Notes: generated by a model from the sequence alone, not told the origin. A stretch of DNA of 64,000 nt from Aerococcus sp. 1KP-2016 (GCF_002252085.1 NZ_NEEY01000003.1:1-64000), one strand, 5' to 3'. Shown: positions 18,085 through 27,873, counted from the first letter of the stretch. Made by a program: numbers and translations.

Positions 18085-19026
18085 ATGTTTGGTTATTTAA
18101 TGATTGGGTTTAATGCAGTTATGCCCATGGTGATGTACATGTTGCTTGGGCAAATGTTTGCCCGGTCAGGAATGATTCAAGAGTCATCATTCAAAGAGTT
18201 TAATAAAGCGATTTTTTCAATACTATTGCCAATTAATTTATTTACGAATATATACATATCTGATTTTAAACAGACCTTTAACGCGTCGACGCTAGCTTTT
18301 ATTTTGATTACTGCGGCAACACTATATGCCATTTTGGCTTTCGTGATTCCCAAACTTGAGTCAGAACAAACACGTTACGGGGTAATGTTACAAGGATCTG
18401 TTCGTTCAAACGCAATTCTTTTTGGCTTACCTTTAGGAACAGCTTTGCTAGGTGAAAGCAATATGGGTATGGTGACCATCACGATTGCCATTATTGTGCC
18501 ATTTTGGAATATTATGTCCGTTGTTGGTTTCTCCCTATATTCTGATAGCAAGGTGTCCTTTAAACAAATGGGCAAAACGGTTATCACTAATCCCATGGTG
18601 ATTGCAACGATAATTGGGATTTTGGTTGTGCTATTCAATATTCAATTCCCAGTATTTATTAATACGACATTAACCAATATCAACCGCATGGTGTCACCAC
18701 TGGCTTTGATGGTCATGGGTGGGACATTCTCATTTAAAGAAATACGAAATTCAGGGAAATCACTTATCTTTACCCTAAGCAATAAATTAATCATCCTACC
18801 GTTAATTGCCATTACCTTAGGGGCACTAGTTGGGTTTAGAAATGATGCTATTATCTCAATTTTAATTGCCTTTGCAGGCCCAACGGCAGTATCTTCATAT
18901 GCACAAGCTGTTGCAGCTGGTGGGGATGGAAAATTAGCCAATCAAATTGTTGTATTTTCAACGATTCTCTCAATGTTTACTCTAGTTGTTTGGATTACCC
19001 TTATGAAAGTATTTGGTTTGTTCTAA
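18085..19026 (+). CDS. AEC-family permease
   Basis: Auxin efflux carrier (AEC) family transporter, 313 residues, with about ten hydrophobic helices and a central hydrophilic region. Typical AEC features are the conserved N-terminal bundle (FNAVMPMVMYMLLGQMFARS) and the mirrored C-terminal half (GGTFSFKEI, ISILIAFAGPTAVSSYAQA). Bacterial AEC proteins often move malate, lactate or other organic acids. Nearness to ldh makes an organic acid plausible, but this is inference. A GGGGGA ribosome binding site precedes ATG 18085. It is followed by a terminator and a decayed paralogue. Confidence 0.85.
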   Translation: MFGYLMIGFNAVMPMVMYMLLGQMFARSGMIQESSFKEFNKAIFSILLPINLFTNIYISDFKQTFNASTLAFILITAATLYAILAFVIPKLESEQTRYGVMLQGSVRSNAILFGLPLGTALLGESNMGMVTITIAIIVPFWNIMSVVGFSLYSDSKVSFKQMGKTVITNPMVIATIIGILVVLFNIQFPVFINTTLTNINRMVSPLALMVMGGTFSFKEIRNSGKSLIFTLSNKLIILPLIAITLGALVGFRNDAIISILIAFAGPTAVSSYAQAVAAGGDGKLANQIVVFSTILSMFTLVVWITLMKVFGLF

Positions 19027-19051
19027 AAATCAAATATTGTAGGATAAATAA

Positions 19052-19097
19052 AAACAGATCAAGTGCGTGTCATAGGCGCGACTTGGTCTGTTTTTTG
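19052..19097 (+). terminator. Terminator between AEC paralogues
   Basis: AACAGATCAAGT pairs with ACTTGGTCTGTT (ending near 19092), followed by a T-run. Confidence 0.75.
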
Positions 19098-19122
19098 TTT
19101 CCCATAGACTATTCATGGCTTG

Positions 19123-19131
19123 TGCTACAAT
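19123..19131 (+). promoter_or_regulatory. Extended -10 promoter of second AEC copy
   Basis: TGCTACAAT, in the same context and at a similar distance as in the first copy. Confidence 0.45.
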
Positions 19132-19168
19132 AGATGTAATATCAGAAAATTTATTTGGGGGGAGTTTT

Positions 19169-20107
19169 ATGTTTGCGTATTTAATGATTGGGTTTAATGC
19201 GGTTATGCCCATGCTTGTATACATGTTGATTGGTTTGTTTTTAGCTAAGACGTGGCTGATGCAGCAATCCACTTTCCGTGATATCAATAAGGCACTCTTT
19301 GCGATTTTATTACCCATAAATTTATTTACGAATATCTATCGCTCTGATTTCCAACAAGCCTTTAATGGTTATGCCCTAGCCTACATTCTAGGCATTGCTT
19401 TAGTAGTATTCTTTATTCTAGCCCTTATGATTCCGCACATTGAAACTGATAGATCGCGATATGGCCTCATGTTACAAGGTTCTGTGCGGTCGAATGCCAT
19501 TTTATTTGGTCTACCTCTAGGGACAGCCTTATTAGGGGAAAATAATATGGGAATGGTAACCATCATTATTGCGATCATTGTGCCATTCTGGAGTATCATG
19601 TCAGTCATTGGTTTCTCGCTATATTCAGATACCAAACTTTCTGTGTAGGATATGGCGAAAACAGTGATGACCAATCCAATGGTCATCGCGACCATCATCG
19701 GCGTTATCGCTGTGTTGTTGAATATCCAATTGCCTATATTTCTTGATACTTCTTTGACAAATGTGACCCATGGTTGCTCCGTTAGCCTTGATGGTATTGG
19801 GTGGTACCTTCTCAATTGATAATATCAAAGAATCAAAGGCTGTTTTGATATTTACCATAGTTATTAAATTAGTTATTTTCCCTATGATTGCACTGCCTTT
19901 AGGTGCCTTCCTAGGTTTTAGAAACGATGCCATTATTTCAATTCTAATCGCCTTTGCTGGACCTACGGAAGTATCCTCATATGCCCAAGCAGTCGCTGCA
20001 GGCGCTGATGGAAAATTAGCCAATCAAATCGTTGTTATTTCAACGATTTTATCTATCGTTACGTTGGTATTTGGATTAGTTTATTGAAGGCTTTTGGTTT
20101 ATTCTAA
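19169..20107 (+). pseudogene. Second AEC-family permease, disrupted
   Basis: Tandem paralogue of the preceding gene; it starts M-F-A-Y-L-M-I-G-F-N-A-V-M-P. Three lesions are visible by comparison with the intact copy. A TAG stop lies at 19646-19648, where the paralogue has a sense codon. A frame change near 19765 occurs where ACC-C-ATG replaces the AAC-CGC-ATG of the paralogue. A one-base loss near 20070 moves the natural C-terminus (ending L-L-K-A-F-G-L-F, stop 20105-20107) out of frame. Single frameshifts in this window may be sequencing errors, but the in-frame stop plus two shifts make true decay more likely. Confidence 0.75.
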
Positions 20108-20144
20108 CGACAAGTATGCAAATACAAAATGAAAATTACGATAT

Positions 20145-20185
20145 ATCAAAAAGCGTCTGGATTTTAGGTCCAGACGCTTTTTGAT
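20145..20185. terminator. Bidirectional terminator between AEC copy and ldh
   Basis: Perfect inverted repeat: ATCAAAAAGCGTCTGGA (20145-20161) pairs with 20169-20185. It has T-runs on both strands and serves both converging units. Confidence 0.85.
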
Positions 20186-20202
20186 TGGTCTAATGAGTGG
20201 GT

Positions 20203-21159
20203 TTAAATGTCTAATTTGCTAAAAGCTGCTTCTAAGGTATCTTTCAATTTAGTTGCAGATAGTTCCATTTGTTGTGTTTCATGTTCATTTAAATCAGCTT
20301 CAATAACTGAGCGAACACCTTCACGGTTGATGATTGCAGGTGCACCAATGTAGATGTCTTTTTGGTTGTATTCGCCATCTAGGTATACTGATACTGGTAA
20401 GATAGCATCTTCATCGTTCAAGATAGCTTTTAAAATACGAACAAGTGAAACACCGATACCATAATATGTAGCGCCTTTTTTCTCAATAATTTTGTAAGCC
20501 TTGTCGCGAACATCATAGAATAGGTTAACTAAAGTTTCTTCATCAACGGCTGAGGTATTTTTCACCCATTCGTGAATGCCTTGACCACCAATGTTTGCAT
20601 GAGACCATACTGGGAATTCAGTATCACCGTGTTCACCCATGATATAAGCATGGACGTTTCGTGCATCAACATTTAAGTGATGTGCTAATTCTTGACGGAA
20701 ACGAGCAGAATCTAATGATGTTCCAGAACCAATCACGCGATTAGCAGGGAAACCTGAGAATTTCCATGTAGCATACGTTAAGATATCAACTGGGTTTGTT
20801 GCAATCAAGAATATACCATTAAACCCTGATGCAACAATTTGATCTATCATAGATTTGAAAATGCGTAAGTTTTTATCAACCAATTCTAAACGAGTTTCAC
20901 CAGGTTTTTGTGCAGCACCGGCTGTGATAACAACGACGTCTGCGTCGCCACAGTCAGCATACGTAGCTTTGTAAATCTTTTTAGGGGCAGTGTATGCAAG
21001 GGCATCGATTAAATCTAGTACATCACCTTCAACGCGATCTTCTGCTAAATCGATAATTCCTAATTCTCTACCTACACCTTGAATTGTTGCTGCATATGCG
21101 AATGCAGATCCTACAGCGCCGTCCCCGATTAAAATAACTTTTTGACCATTTTTTGACAT
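20203..21159 (-). CDS. ldh: L-lactate dehydrogenase
   Basis: Reduces pyruvate to L-lactate and regenerates NAD+, the main redox outlet of fermentation in this group. The 318-residue protein has the NAD-binding loop GDGAVGS (12-18) and the substrate loop AAQKPGETR (82-90). The glutamine of that loop favours lactate over malate. The catalytic histidine is H177 in GEHGD (175-179). AAGGAGC precedes ATG 21159 on the minus strand. It is transcribed alone, with its own terminator and a long upstream regulatory region. Confidence 0.96.
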   Translation of the reverse strand: MSKNGQKVILIGDGAVGSAFAYAATIQGVGRELGIIDLAEDRVEGDVLDLIDALAYTAPKKIYKATYADCGDADVVVITAGAAQKPGETRLELVDKNLRIFKSMIDQIVASGFNGIFLIATNPVDILTYATWKFSGFPANRVIGSGTSLDSARFRQELAHHLNVDARNVHAYIMGEHGDTEFPVWSHANIGGQGIHEWVKNTSAVDEETLVNLFYDVRDKAYKIIEKKGATYYGIGVSLVRILKAILNDEDAILPVSVYLDGEYNQKDIYIGAPAIINREGVRSVIEADLNEHETQQMELSATKLKDTLEAAFSKLDI

Positions 21160-21273
21160 GATACATGCTCCTTATCTTTTTGTCCTTTTGTGATAAAGCA
21201 AACCATATGGTAAATCTTTCAATAACTCGTGCAAGCTAATGTTGTTACAATCTCAGAAGATTGTGTTTTTAGT

Positions 21274-21291
21274 TAGTGAAATATTTAACAT
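21274..21291. promoter_or_regulatory. Rex-like operator at the ldh start site
   Basis: TAGTGAAATATTTAACAT matches the Rex half-site arrangement TTGTGAAATATTTCACAA at 15 of 18 positions. It lies directly downstream of the -10 of the ldh promoter, where a bound repressor would block initiation. Rex releases DNA when NADH is high and commonly controls ldh in Firmicutes. Confidence 0.55.
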
Positions 21292-21292
21292 A

Positions 21293-21321
21293 ATAATACC
21301 TTTAAAGATTATAAAAAGCAA
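21293..21321 (-). promoter_or_regulatory. ldh promoter
   Basis: On the minus strand TTGCTT (21316-21321), 17 bases, TATTAT (21293-21298). This gives a leader of about 125 bases that contains a small hairpin, CAATCT with AGATTG near 21248-21263. Confidence 0.5.
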
Positions 21322-21396
21322 CAGTTTTTCGTTATATTTTTCGAAAATTTTATCTATTTTTGAAACGATAAATACTTTTTCTTAAAAAACACCTAT

Positions 21397-21412
21397 ATAA
21401 AAACGTTTAAAT
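21397..21412. promoter_or_regulatory. cre-like site
   Basis: ATAAAAACGTTTAAAT is centred on AACGTT like catabolite-responsive elements, but its outer bases match weakly. It lies upstream of the ldh -35. Confidence 0.3.
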
Positions 21413-21454
21413 AAAAATACCAAATAGACACACTGTAACACTTGTTATACAAAA

Positions 21455-21472
21455 ACTGTTGCATATAACAGT
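21455..21472. promoter_or_regulatory. Perfect spaced palindrome, operator-like
   Basis: ACTGTT, six bases, AACAGT: an uninterrupted dyad in the ldh upstream region. The binding protein is unknown. A weaker neighbour dyad (TGTAAC...GTTATACA) lies at about 21434-21451. Confidence 0.4.
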
Positions 21473-21481
21473 AGGGTTTAT

Positions 21482-21499
21482 TTGTGAAAAGAGACACAA
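21482..21499. promoter_or_regulatory. Second Rex-like site
   Basis: TTGTGA, six bases, ACACAA: one mismatch from the TTGTGA-N6-TCACAA Rex or Crp/Fnr-type dyad. It lies about 190 bases upstream of the ldh start site, so it could act at a distance or belong to another transcript. Confidence 0.45.
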
Positions 21500-21540
21500 C
21501 ATATAAAAGTTAAAAATCAAAAAAAGCGACATAATAACGA

Positions 21541-21554
21541 AGTAAACGTATACA
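21541..21554. promoter_or_regulatory. cre-like site
   Basis: AGTAAACGTATACA matches the symmetrical cre form TGTAAACGTTTACA at 12 of 14 positions, suggesting CcpA control. It lies between ldh and pth. The rest of 21160-21874 is AT-rich, with no gene seen. Confidence 0.4.
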
Positions 21555-21712
21555 AAATAGATCAATCTGTATTAGACACTTACTTATCCTTATTATGACA
21601 AAAATGTATGCGTTTTCCAAATTAAATGGATACTATTGCTTGTGATTTTCACGTGATTATAGAAAATGTCTGGTAGTAAAAGGCTTTGCTATCCTGTTTT
21701 TAATCGCAAATA

Positions 21713-21721
21713 TGATATAAT
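21713..21721 (+). promoter_or_regulatory. Extended -10 promoter of pth
   Basis: TGATATAAT, an extended -10, about 155 bases before the pth start. Confidence 0.5.
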
Positions 21722-21744
21722 AAGCCCTGTTATATAGAAAATTG

Positions 21745-21793
21745 CTGTACGGGGCACCGCCAATATGGAGGTTTTCTGCCTGTACAGATTTTT
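21745..21793 (+). terminator. Terminator-like hairpin in the pth leader
   Basis: CTGTACGG (21745-21752) pairs with CTGTACAG (21780-21787) with one G-T, continued by GGC/GCC pairs, and is followed by ATTTTTG. It lies between the pth promoter and the gene and may act as an attenuator. Confidence 0.4.
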
Positions 21794-21874
21794 GTGTGTT
21801 GCCAAACAAATCAACACGACTTAAAATTTAGAAATTTGATTAATATAAACAGAAATAAAAGGGGAATTACTGAA

Positions 21875-22438
21875 ATGAAATTAATTGTCGGCTTGGGGAA
21901 TCCAGGAAAAAAATATGAAGGTACACGTCATAATATTGGTTTCATTGCCCTAGAGGAGTGGGCAATGCGTCATAATGAATCATTTAATAAGACAGGTTTT
22001 AAGGCGGATTACTTTGAAACGTTTGTGAATGGAGAGAAGGTCATTTTCCTGAAACCAACTACATTTATGAACAATTCAGGTGAAGCTGTCATCGCTGTTG
22101 CCAACTATTATGACATTGCTTTAGAGGATATTGTCGTTGTGTATGATGATATGGACATGGATCCTGGTCGTATTCGTTTACGTCAAAAAGGGTCAGCCGG
22201 AGGTCATAATGGCGTCAAATCAATGATTGCTTATCTAGGTACGGATAAAATCCGTCGCATCAAATTAGGTATTGGCCATCCAGGTACAAGCGGTACAGTT
22301 GTTGACCACGTCTTAACGCGTTTTAGTTCAAGTGAAAAACCAGCCATGCAAGAGGCCGTAGCTAAGGCTGTTGAAGCGATTGACTTTTGGTTAGCAGGCC
22401 ATACATTTGAAGATACCATGACCAACTTCAACAATTAA
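21875..22438 (+). CDS. pth: Peptidyl-tRNA hydrolase
   Basis: Cleaves peptidyl-tRNA released by stalled ribosomes so that the tRNA can be reused; essential in most bacteria. From ATG 21875 it has 187 residues and begins MKLIVGLGNPGKKYEGTRHN. N9 (in GLGNPG) and the catalytic H19 (TRHN) are present, as are FLKPTTFMNNSG and VYDDMDMDPGRIRL. The frame opens at 21794, but AAGGGG before 21875 and the family N-terminus fix the start. mfd follows 24 bases downstream, as in Bacillus. Confidence 0.96.
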   Translation: MKLIVGLGNPGKKYEGTRHNIGFIALEEWAMRHNESFNKTGFKADYFETFVNGEKVIFLKPTTFMNNSGEAVIAVANYYDIALEDIVVVYDDMDMDPGRIRLRQKGSAGGHNGVKSMIAYLGTDKIRRIKLGIGHPGTSGTVVDHVLTRFSSSEKPAMQEAVAKAVEAIDFWLAGHTFEDTMTNFNN

Positions 22439-22462
22439 TCTGATAAAAAGGAGGTGGCAAGT

Positions 22463-25400
22463 TTGGACTTACAAAGCTTTTTCTTAAATGAAGCCCACAA
22501 CAAAGAATTTAAACAACAAGCCAAAAATGGACAGTCTATTTTATATTTAGGCTTGCAAGGACCTAGTCGGGCTTTTGTAGCCAAGACTTTGCTAAATCTA
22601 GCAACAGAACAAAAAGTGGTCATCGTCACCAATAATTTATTGCAAGCGGATCATTTCTACAGCGACTTGCAAAACTATTTCGAAGAGGATCAATTATATC
22701 TATACAATGTACCTGAATCAGTTGCTGCTGACTGGGCTATTGCTAGTCCCGAAGCTTTAGCCGACCGCTTAACCGTCCTTAACTGGGCACGCGACCCTAA
22801 AGCATCCGGTGTCTTAATCACGCCTATGTTTGGATTGAAACGACTACTGGCACCAACTGAAGTTTGGGATCAAACCCGCATCCGTTTAAAAATTGCCGAT
22901 GAAATCGAACCGATCAATCTCGTTCAAAAACTTATCTATCAAGGATACCACCAAGCTGAAATCGTTATGACACCAGGTGAAATGAGTCATAGAGGTGATA
23001 TCGTTGACTTCTATCCATTAAATGCCGAGTATCCAATTCGTGTATCACTAGGATTCGATGAAGTTGAACGCATTTCAACCTTCGACCCCAACACCCAAAA
23101 ATCATTGAAAGATCAACCACACATTCAAATTCAGCCAGCCGAAGAATTCATCGTCTTGCCGCAACAATTGCAAATCCAAGCCGATGCCTTCCAAAAGCAA
23201 ATGAAGAAACAAGTGGGCAAATTGAAAGATCAAGAAATTCGCGATATGGTGGAGGCCGTTGTAGCAGACGAAGTACTCGCATGGCAAAATGGCGAAACGA
23301 CCAATAATTCACGGTTTTTTACCGGATACATGTATCCTCAAGCAACCACTTTACTTGATTACTTGGATGACCAAGCTTTCCTCATCATGGACGACTATGC
23401 TCGCCTCATCCAAGAAGAAGCAACCTGGACCAGTAACACAGAGATGTATCTTCAATCCATGGTTGAAATGGGGCAATTACCCCCTCAAGTCGATGTCTAT
23501 GCCGATTTTAAAGCTGTCGTCCAAGCCTTTAAAGGACGTAAATTTTACTTTTCTATCTGGCAACAAGGCTTAAATAACCTAAAATTTGATGGCCTATACC
23601 AATTCCAAACGCGTTTGATTACGCAGTTTTATGATCAAATGGATGCGCTAAAAGTGGAGCTAGATGCATGGATACGAACAGGTCGGACAGTAGTCATTAT
23701 GTTGAAAGATAAAGACCGTGTGAAACAAGTACAGGCCATGTTGCGGGATATCGATGTAGCGACCGAAGCTACAGACGAAGGTAACATTTTTGCTGGAAAA
23801 ATTAACTTGATTGCTGGTGGTTTAGCAGCAAGTGTGGAATTTGTACAAGAGCGCTTGGTGTTATTAGCCGAAGCAGATATTTTTCATACCCAAAAGAAAC
23901 GACGCAATACTAAGAAACCACTAATTTCGAATGCCGAACGTATCCAAAATTACCAACAATTGGAAGTTGGGGATTATGTCGTTCACGTGAACCACGGGAT
24001 TGGCCGTTATACAGGAATTGAAACCATAGAATTTGCTGGGGTCCACCAAGACTATTTGACGGTGGTGTTTGCAGACCAAGCGGCCATCCATGTACCGATT
24101 GATCAAATTGACTTGGTACAAAAATATGTTTCCGCTGAGGGACGCGAACCCAAATTAAATAAAATGGGTGGTAGCGAATGGACCAAAACTAAGCAAAAAG
24201 TCTCTAGTAAAATTGAAGATATTGCAGATGAATTGATTGAAATATATGCCTCGCGTGAAGCGCAAAAAGGCCTAGCTTTTGGACCGGATACACCGGAACA
24301 GGCAGAATTTGAAGCGGCCTTTCCATATACTGAAACGGATGACCAAATACGGTCAATTGAAGAAATTAAGCAAGATATGGAAGTTGAAAAACCAATGGAT
24401 CGTCTACTAGTTGGTGATGTTGGTTTCGGGAAAACAGAAGTGGCCATGCGAGCGGTCTTTAAAGCGCTGATGGAAGGTAAACAGGTGGCCTTCCTCGTGC
24501 CAACAACTGTCCTAGCCCAACAACATTATGAAACCTTTACCGAACGTTTCGCTGATTGGCCTTTTGAAATTGGTTTATTGTCTCGTTTCCGTTCAAAAGC
24601 GCAACAAAAAGAAACACTTGAGGGATTAAAGAAGGGGCAAGTAGATATCATCATTGGGACCCACCGTATTCTATCTAAGGATGTTGTATTCCTAGATTTA
24701 GGTTTATTGGTGGTCGATGAAGAGCAACGTTTTGGGGTGAAAGCCAAGGAAAAACTAAAAGCATTGAAAGCCAATGTAGATGTTTTAACCTTAACAGCTA
24801 CGCCTATTCCACGTACCTTGAACATGTCAATGCTGGGTGTGCGGGACTTATCTGTTATCGAAACACCGCCAGCCAACCGCTATCCCGTCCAAACGTTTGT
24901 GATGGAACGGAACTTTGGTGCGGTTAAGGATGCCATTGAACGGGAAATTGCGCGTGACGGTCAGGTATTCTATTTGTTTAATAATGTTGCGCAAATCGAA
25001 GAAAAAGCCGCCTTTATCAATGAATTAGTACCTGAAGCGCGGGTGGCAATTGCCCATGGTCAAATGACTGTGGTGCAATTGGAAAATGTCATGATGGACT
25101 TTATTCTAGGTGAATTTGACGTTTTAGTGACTACGACGATTATCGAAACCGGGGTGGATATTCCAAACGCCAATACCCTAATCGTTGAAGGGGCTGACCG
25201 CATGGGACTATCTACCTTGTACCAACTACGAGGCCGTGTCGGACGCTCAACCCGTATAGCCTATGCCTACTTCATGTATCGTCCAGACAAGATGTTGTCA
25301 GAGGTTTCTGAGAAACGTTTGATGGCCTTACGCGATTTCACTGAATTAGGATCTGGATTTAAGATTGCCATGCGTGACTTGTCTATTCGTGGTGCAGGGA

Positions 25401-26149
25401 ATCTTCTAGGTAAGCAACAACATGGTTTCGTAAACTCGGTTGGTTTTGACCTGTATTCACAAATGCTCCGTGAAGCAGTCCAACGTAAGCGTGGTATTTT
25501 ACCTGCTAAGAAGACAGAGCCAGTAGAAATTACGCTGGGTATCGATGCCTATATTCCACAAACCTATATCAAGGACGAACGTCAAAAAGTGGAAATCTAC
25601 AAACGCGTCAATGCCTTGGCAAATGTCGATGCCATGTGGGATTTAGATGATGAATTGATGGATCGTTACGGTGAGCCACCTGTAGAAACACAAATGTTAC
25701 TACAAGTAGGTGCCATAAAATCGGCCGCTGATAGTATTGGCGTCAGCAAAATTAAACGAAATAGTGATGCCAAGACAATTGAAGTGGTCTTCCATGACAA
25801 CTTAGATCAAAAAGTCATGACACCGGCGATTTTCAAAGCCTTGGAAGATAACCCCTTCCGTTTAGCCATTAAGCAATCTGGTAAGGCACTCGTTGTGACC
25901 TTAGGTTTAGGAAAATTAACGACAGAAGAATGGTTGGATTACCTCTTACAATTTATGACCAAATTAGCAAGTGATGAAATGGTTGAACAAATGAAGGCAG
26001 ATCAATTGGCTCGTGAGAAAGAAGCCTATGAGCAAGCCCAAGCCCGTCAGCAAGCCGCTGAAGCCGCAGCAAACGAAGCAGCTGTTGACGCGCAAGTCAA
26101 GGCGGCCCAGGCAGAAGCAGATGAAGCCAATCAATCGAAGGAACATTAG
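22463..26149 (+). CDS. mfd: Transcription-repair coupling factor
   Basis: Mfd removes RNA polymerase stalled at DNA lesions and recruits UvrA. About 1228 residues: an N-terminal UvrB-like part, the RNA-polymerase-interacting domain near 490-560 (GDYVVHVNHGIGRYTGIE), then the translocase with Walker A GDVGFGKTE (651-659), DEEQ (752-755) and the RGRVGRS motif, and a C-terminal TRCF domain. The start is a choice between GTG 22454, which overlaps the AAGGAGG, and TTG 22463, which is well spaced; I prefer TTG. The last 50 residues are an unusual Ala/Gln/Glu-rich helix. Confidence 0.95.
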   Translation: MDLQSFFLNEAHNKEFKQQAKNGQSILYLGLQGPSRAFVAKTLLNLATEQKVVIVTNNLLQADHFYSDLQNYFEEDQLYLYNVPESVAADWAIASPEALADRLTVLNWARDPKASGVLITPMFGLKRLLAPTEVWDQTRIRLKIADEIEPINLVQKLIYQGYHQAEIVMTPGEMSHRGDIVDFYPLNAEYPIRVSLGFDEVERISTFDPNTQKSLKDQPHIQIQPAEEFIVLPQQLQIQADAFQKQMKKQVGKLKDQEIRDMVEAVVADEVLAWQNGETTNNSRFFTGYMYPQATTLLDYLDDQAFLIMDDYARLIQEEATWTSNTEMYLQSMVEMGQLPPQVDVYADFKAVVQAFKGRKFYFSIWQQGLNNLKFDGLYQFQTRLITQFYDQMDALKVELDAWIRTGRTVVIMLKDKDRVKQVQAMLRDIDVATEATDEGNIFAGKINLIAGGLAASVEFVQERLVLLAEADIFHTQKKRRNTKKPLISNAERIQNYQQLEVGDYVVHVNHGIGRYTGIETIEFAGVHQDYLTVVFADQAAIHVPIDQIDLVQKYVSAEGREPKLNKMGGSEWTKTKQKVSSKIEDIADELIEIYASREAQKGLAFGPDTPEQAEFEAAFPYTETDDQIRSIEEIKQDMEVEKPMDRLLVGDVGFGKTEVAMRAVFKALMEGKQVAFLVPTTVLAQQHYETFTERFADWPFEIGLLSRFRSKAQQKETLEGLKKGQVDIIIGTHRILSKDVVFLDLGLLVVDEEQRFGVKAKEKLKALKANVDVLTLTATPIPRTLNMSMLGVRDLSVIETPPANRYPVQTFVMERNFGAVKDAIEREIARDGQVFYLFNNVAQIEEKAAFINELVPEARVAIAHGQMTVVQLENVMMDFILGEFDVLVTTTIIETGVDIPNANTLIVEGADRMGLSTLYQLRGRVGRSTRIAYAYFMYRPDKMLSEVSEKRLMALRDFTELGSGFKIAMRDLSIRGAGNLLGKQQHGFVNSVGFDLYSQMLREAVQRKRGILPAKKTEPVEITLGIDAYIPQTYIKDERQKVEIYKRVNALANVDAMWDLDDELMDRYGEPPVETQMLLQVGAIKSAADSIGVSKIKRNSDAKTIEVVFHDNLDQKVMTPAIFKALEDNPFRLAIKQSGKALVVTLGLGKLTTEEWLDYLLQFMTKLASDEMVEQMKADQLAREKEAYEQAQARQQAAEAAANEAAVDAQVKAAQAEADEANQSKEH

Positions 26150-26160
26150 GGGGTGGTGAC

Positions 26161-27837
26161 ATGTCTAAGAAAAAAGTCCATACACATGCTGGACAAGCCA
26201 CAACAAGTACCCAAAAAGCGCTGCAAGGTGCGGCTATCCTGACTTTGGCAGCTTTTGTCGCCAAGATTTTATCAGCTATTTACCGCGTCCCCTTACAAAA
26301 CTTGGTAGGGAATACGGGTTTCTATGTCTATCAACAAGTTTATCCAATATACGGGATTGGCATGACCTTTGCTTTAAATGGACTGCCTTCATTTATTGGT
26401 AAACAAGTAGCACTAGCACCGGATGCCTCCGGTCAAAAACAGGTCATCCAACGATATAGCTTGATTGTGACGATTTTTGCCGCCATCTGTTTTGCAATTA
26501 TCTATTTTGGTGCTGGTCAAATTGCAACCATGATGGGGGATGTCCAACTGGCACCTGTTGTACAAAGTGTATCCTATATGTTTCTATTGATGCCCATTTT
26601 GCTTTTGAGTCGGGGATATTTGCAAGGACTTAACGATATGGTCCCAACAGCAATTTCTCAAGTGGTAGAGCAATTCGTACGTGTGGCAGTGATATTGACT
26701 GTCGCCTACTTATTTGCTCAAGCACAGCAAGAAGGTTTGCAACCGGATGTCTATATGATGGGCTTTTGGGCCATGCAGTCGGCGTGGATTGCGGCAGCTG
26801 CTGCGTCAGTAGTGATGATGTACTATTGGTTGAAGACGCGTGAAAAGCATCTGTACCAAGATTTCTTGTCCGGTCACTATGGGTTAGACCAAGGGGGTTC
26901 TGCTAGGAAACAATATCCTGGCTATGGCTGGGGACATTTGACCAAAGCTTTTGTGACAGAGGGCTTTGTGATTTGTTTCTTTTCCGCCTTGCTGGTTTTC
27001 TATCAATTAGTAGATGCATTTACAATATACGATCAATTGATTGCCAATGGTATGCCAGATGGTGTAGCGAAGAATGTAAAAGGCATTTATGATCGCGGCC
27101 AACCGATTGTACAATTAGGTATGGTAGTGGCAACAGCTTTGGCAACCTCATTCTTACCTACATTGGCTAAGACCAAACAAATGGCTGCCAAAGCTAGTCG
27201 GCAGTTTGAAACCGTAGCGCGCCAATATTTACGGGTAACCCTGGTCTTTTCAATTATCATTACAGGTGGTTTGGTGGCGATTATGCCCCAACTCAACCAT
27301 TTTCTTTTTGCGAGTCGTGAAGGATCTGGTGTCTTAATGATCTACGTCTTGATGGTTGTAATGGCCAGCTTCGTCTTAGCACAAAATAATGTGTTGCAAG
27401 CCATGAATCGGTGGTATGTGTCAGGAATTGCCTTTGTTATCGGTATGGTGGTCAAAATGATACTCACCCCGTGGTTGGTGGCCATGTGGGATACCATGGG
27501 TGCAGCCTGGGCAACCAATATTGGCCTCGTAGTGATGGTTGTCTATTTAGAAGGTCATTTACCACAGTTACTGCGGGTGAATAGTCGGCATAAGGCCATA
27601 TTATCAGCAAGTGCCCTAGGTATTGGTATGATAGTGGTCACAGCCGCCTTAGCCTTCTTATGGCATAGTGTTTTGGGGATGGCACCGACGAGATTTTCAG
27701 ACACCATCTTGATGGCGGTGCAAATCTTTGCGGGTGTGGTGAGTGCGTGGTTCTTTTTACGAAAAGAACCCATCCTCACTCAAGAAGAGTGGTCAGCCTT
27801 ACCAAAAGGGGATTGGATTTGGCGGATGATTGGTTAA
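26161..27837 (+). CDS. SpoVB/MurJ-like polysaccharide flippase
   Basis: Multidrug/oligosaccharidyl-lipid/polysaccharide (MOP) superfamily membrane protein, 558 residues with about 14 hydrophobic helices. Relatives (SpoVB, YtgP/MurJ, PST) flip lipid-linked cell-wall precursors. Typical features are the N-terminal GAAILTLAAFVAKILSAIYR and conserved charged residues inside helices. Its position after mfd is that of spoVB in Bacillus, but this organism has no sporulation genes around it, so a vegetative cell-wall role is likely. It begins 11 bases after mfd, with GGGGGTGGTG as ribosome binding site. Confidence 0.88.
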   Translation: MSKKKVHTHAGQATTSTQKALQGAAILTLAAFVAKILSAIYRVPLQNLVGNTGFYVYQQVYPIYGIGMTFALNGLPSFIGKQVALAPDASGQKQVIQRYSLIVTIFAAICFAIIYFGAGQIATMMGDVQLAPVVQSVSYMFLLMPILLLSRGYLQGLNDMVPTAISQVVEQFVRVAVILTVAYLFAQAQQEGLQPDVYMMGFWAMQSAWIAAAAASVVMMYYWLKTREKHLYQDFLSGHYGLDQGGSARKQYPGYGWGHLTKAFVTEGFVICFFSALLVFYQLVDAFTIYDQLIANGMPDGVAKNVKGIYDRGQPIVQLGMVVATALATSFLPTLAKTKQMAAKASRQFETVARQYLRVTLVFSIIITGGLVAIMPQLNHFLFASREGSGVLMIYVLMVVMASFVLAQNNVLQAMNRWYVSGIAFVIGMVVKMILTPWLVAMWDTMGAAWATNIGLVVMVVYLEGHLPQLLRVNSRHKAILSASALGIGMIVVTAALAFLWHSVLGMAPTRFSDTILMAVQIFAGVVSAWFFLRKEPILTQEEWSALPKGDWIWRMIG

Positions 27838-27873
27838 AGGCTTACTTTTTCCGATTAGTTGTGTGGCGTCTCA

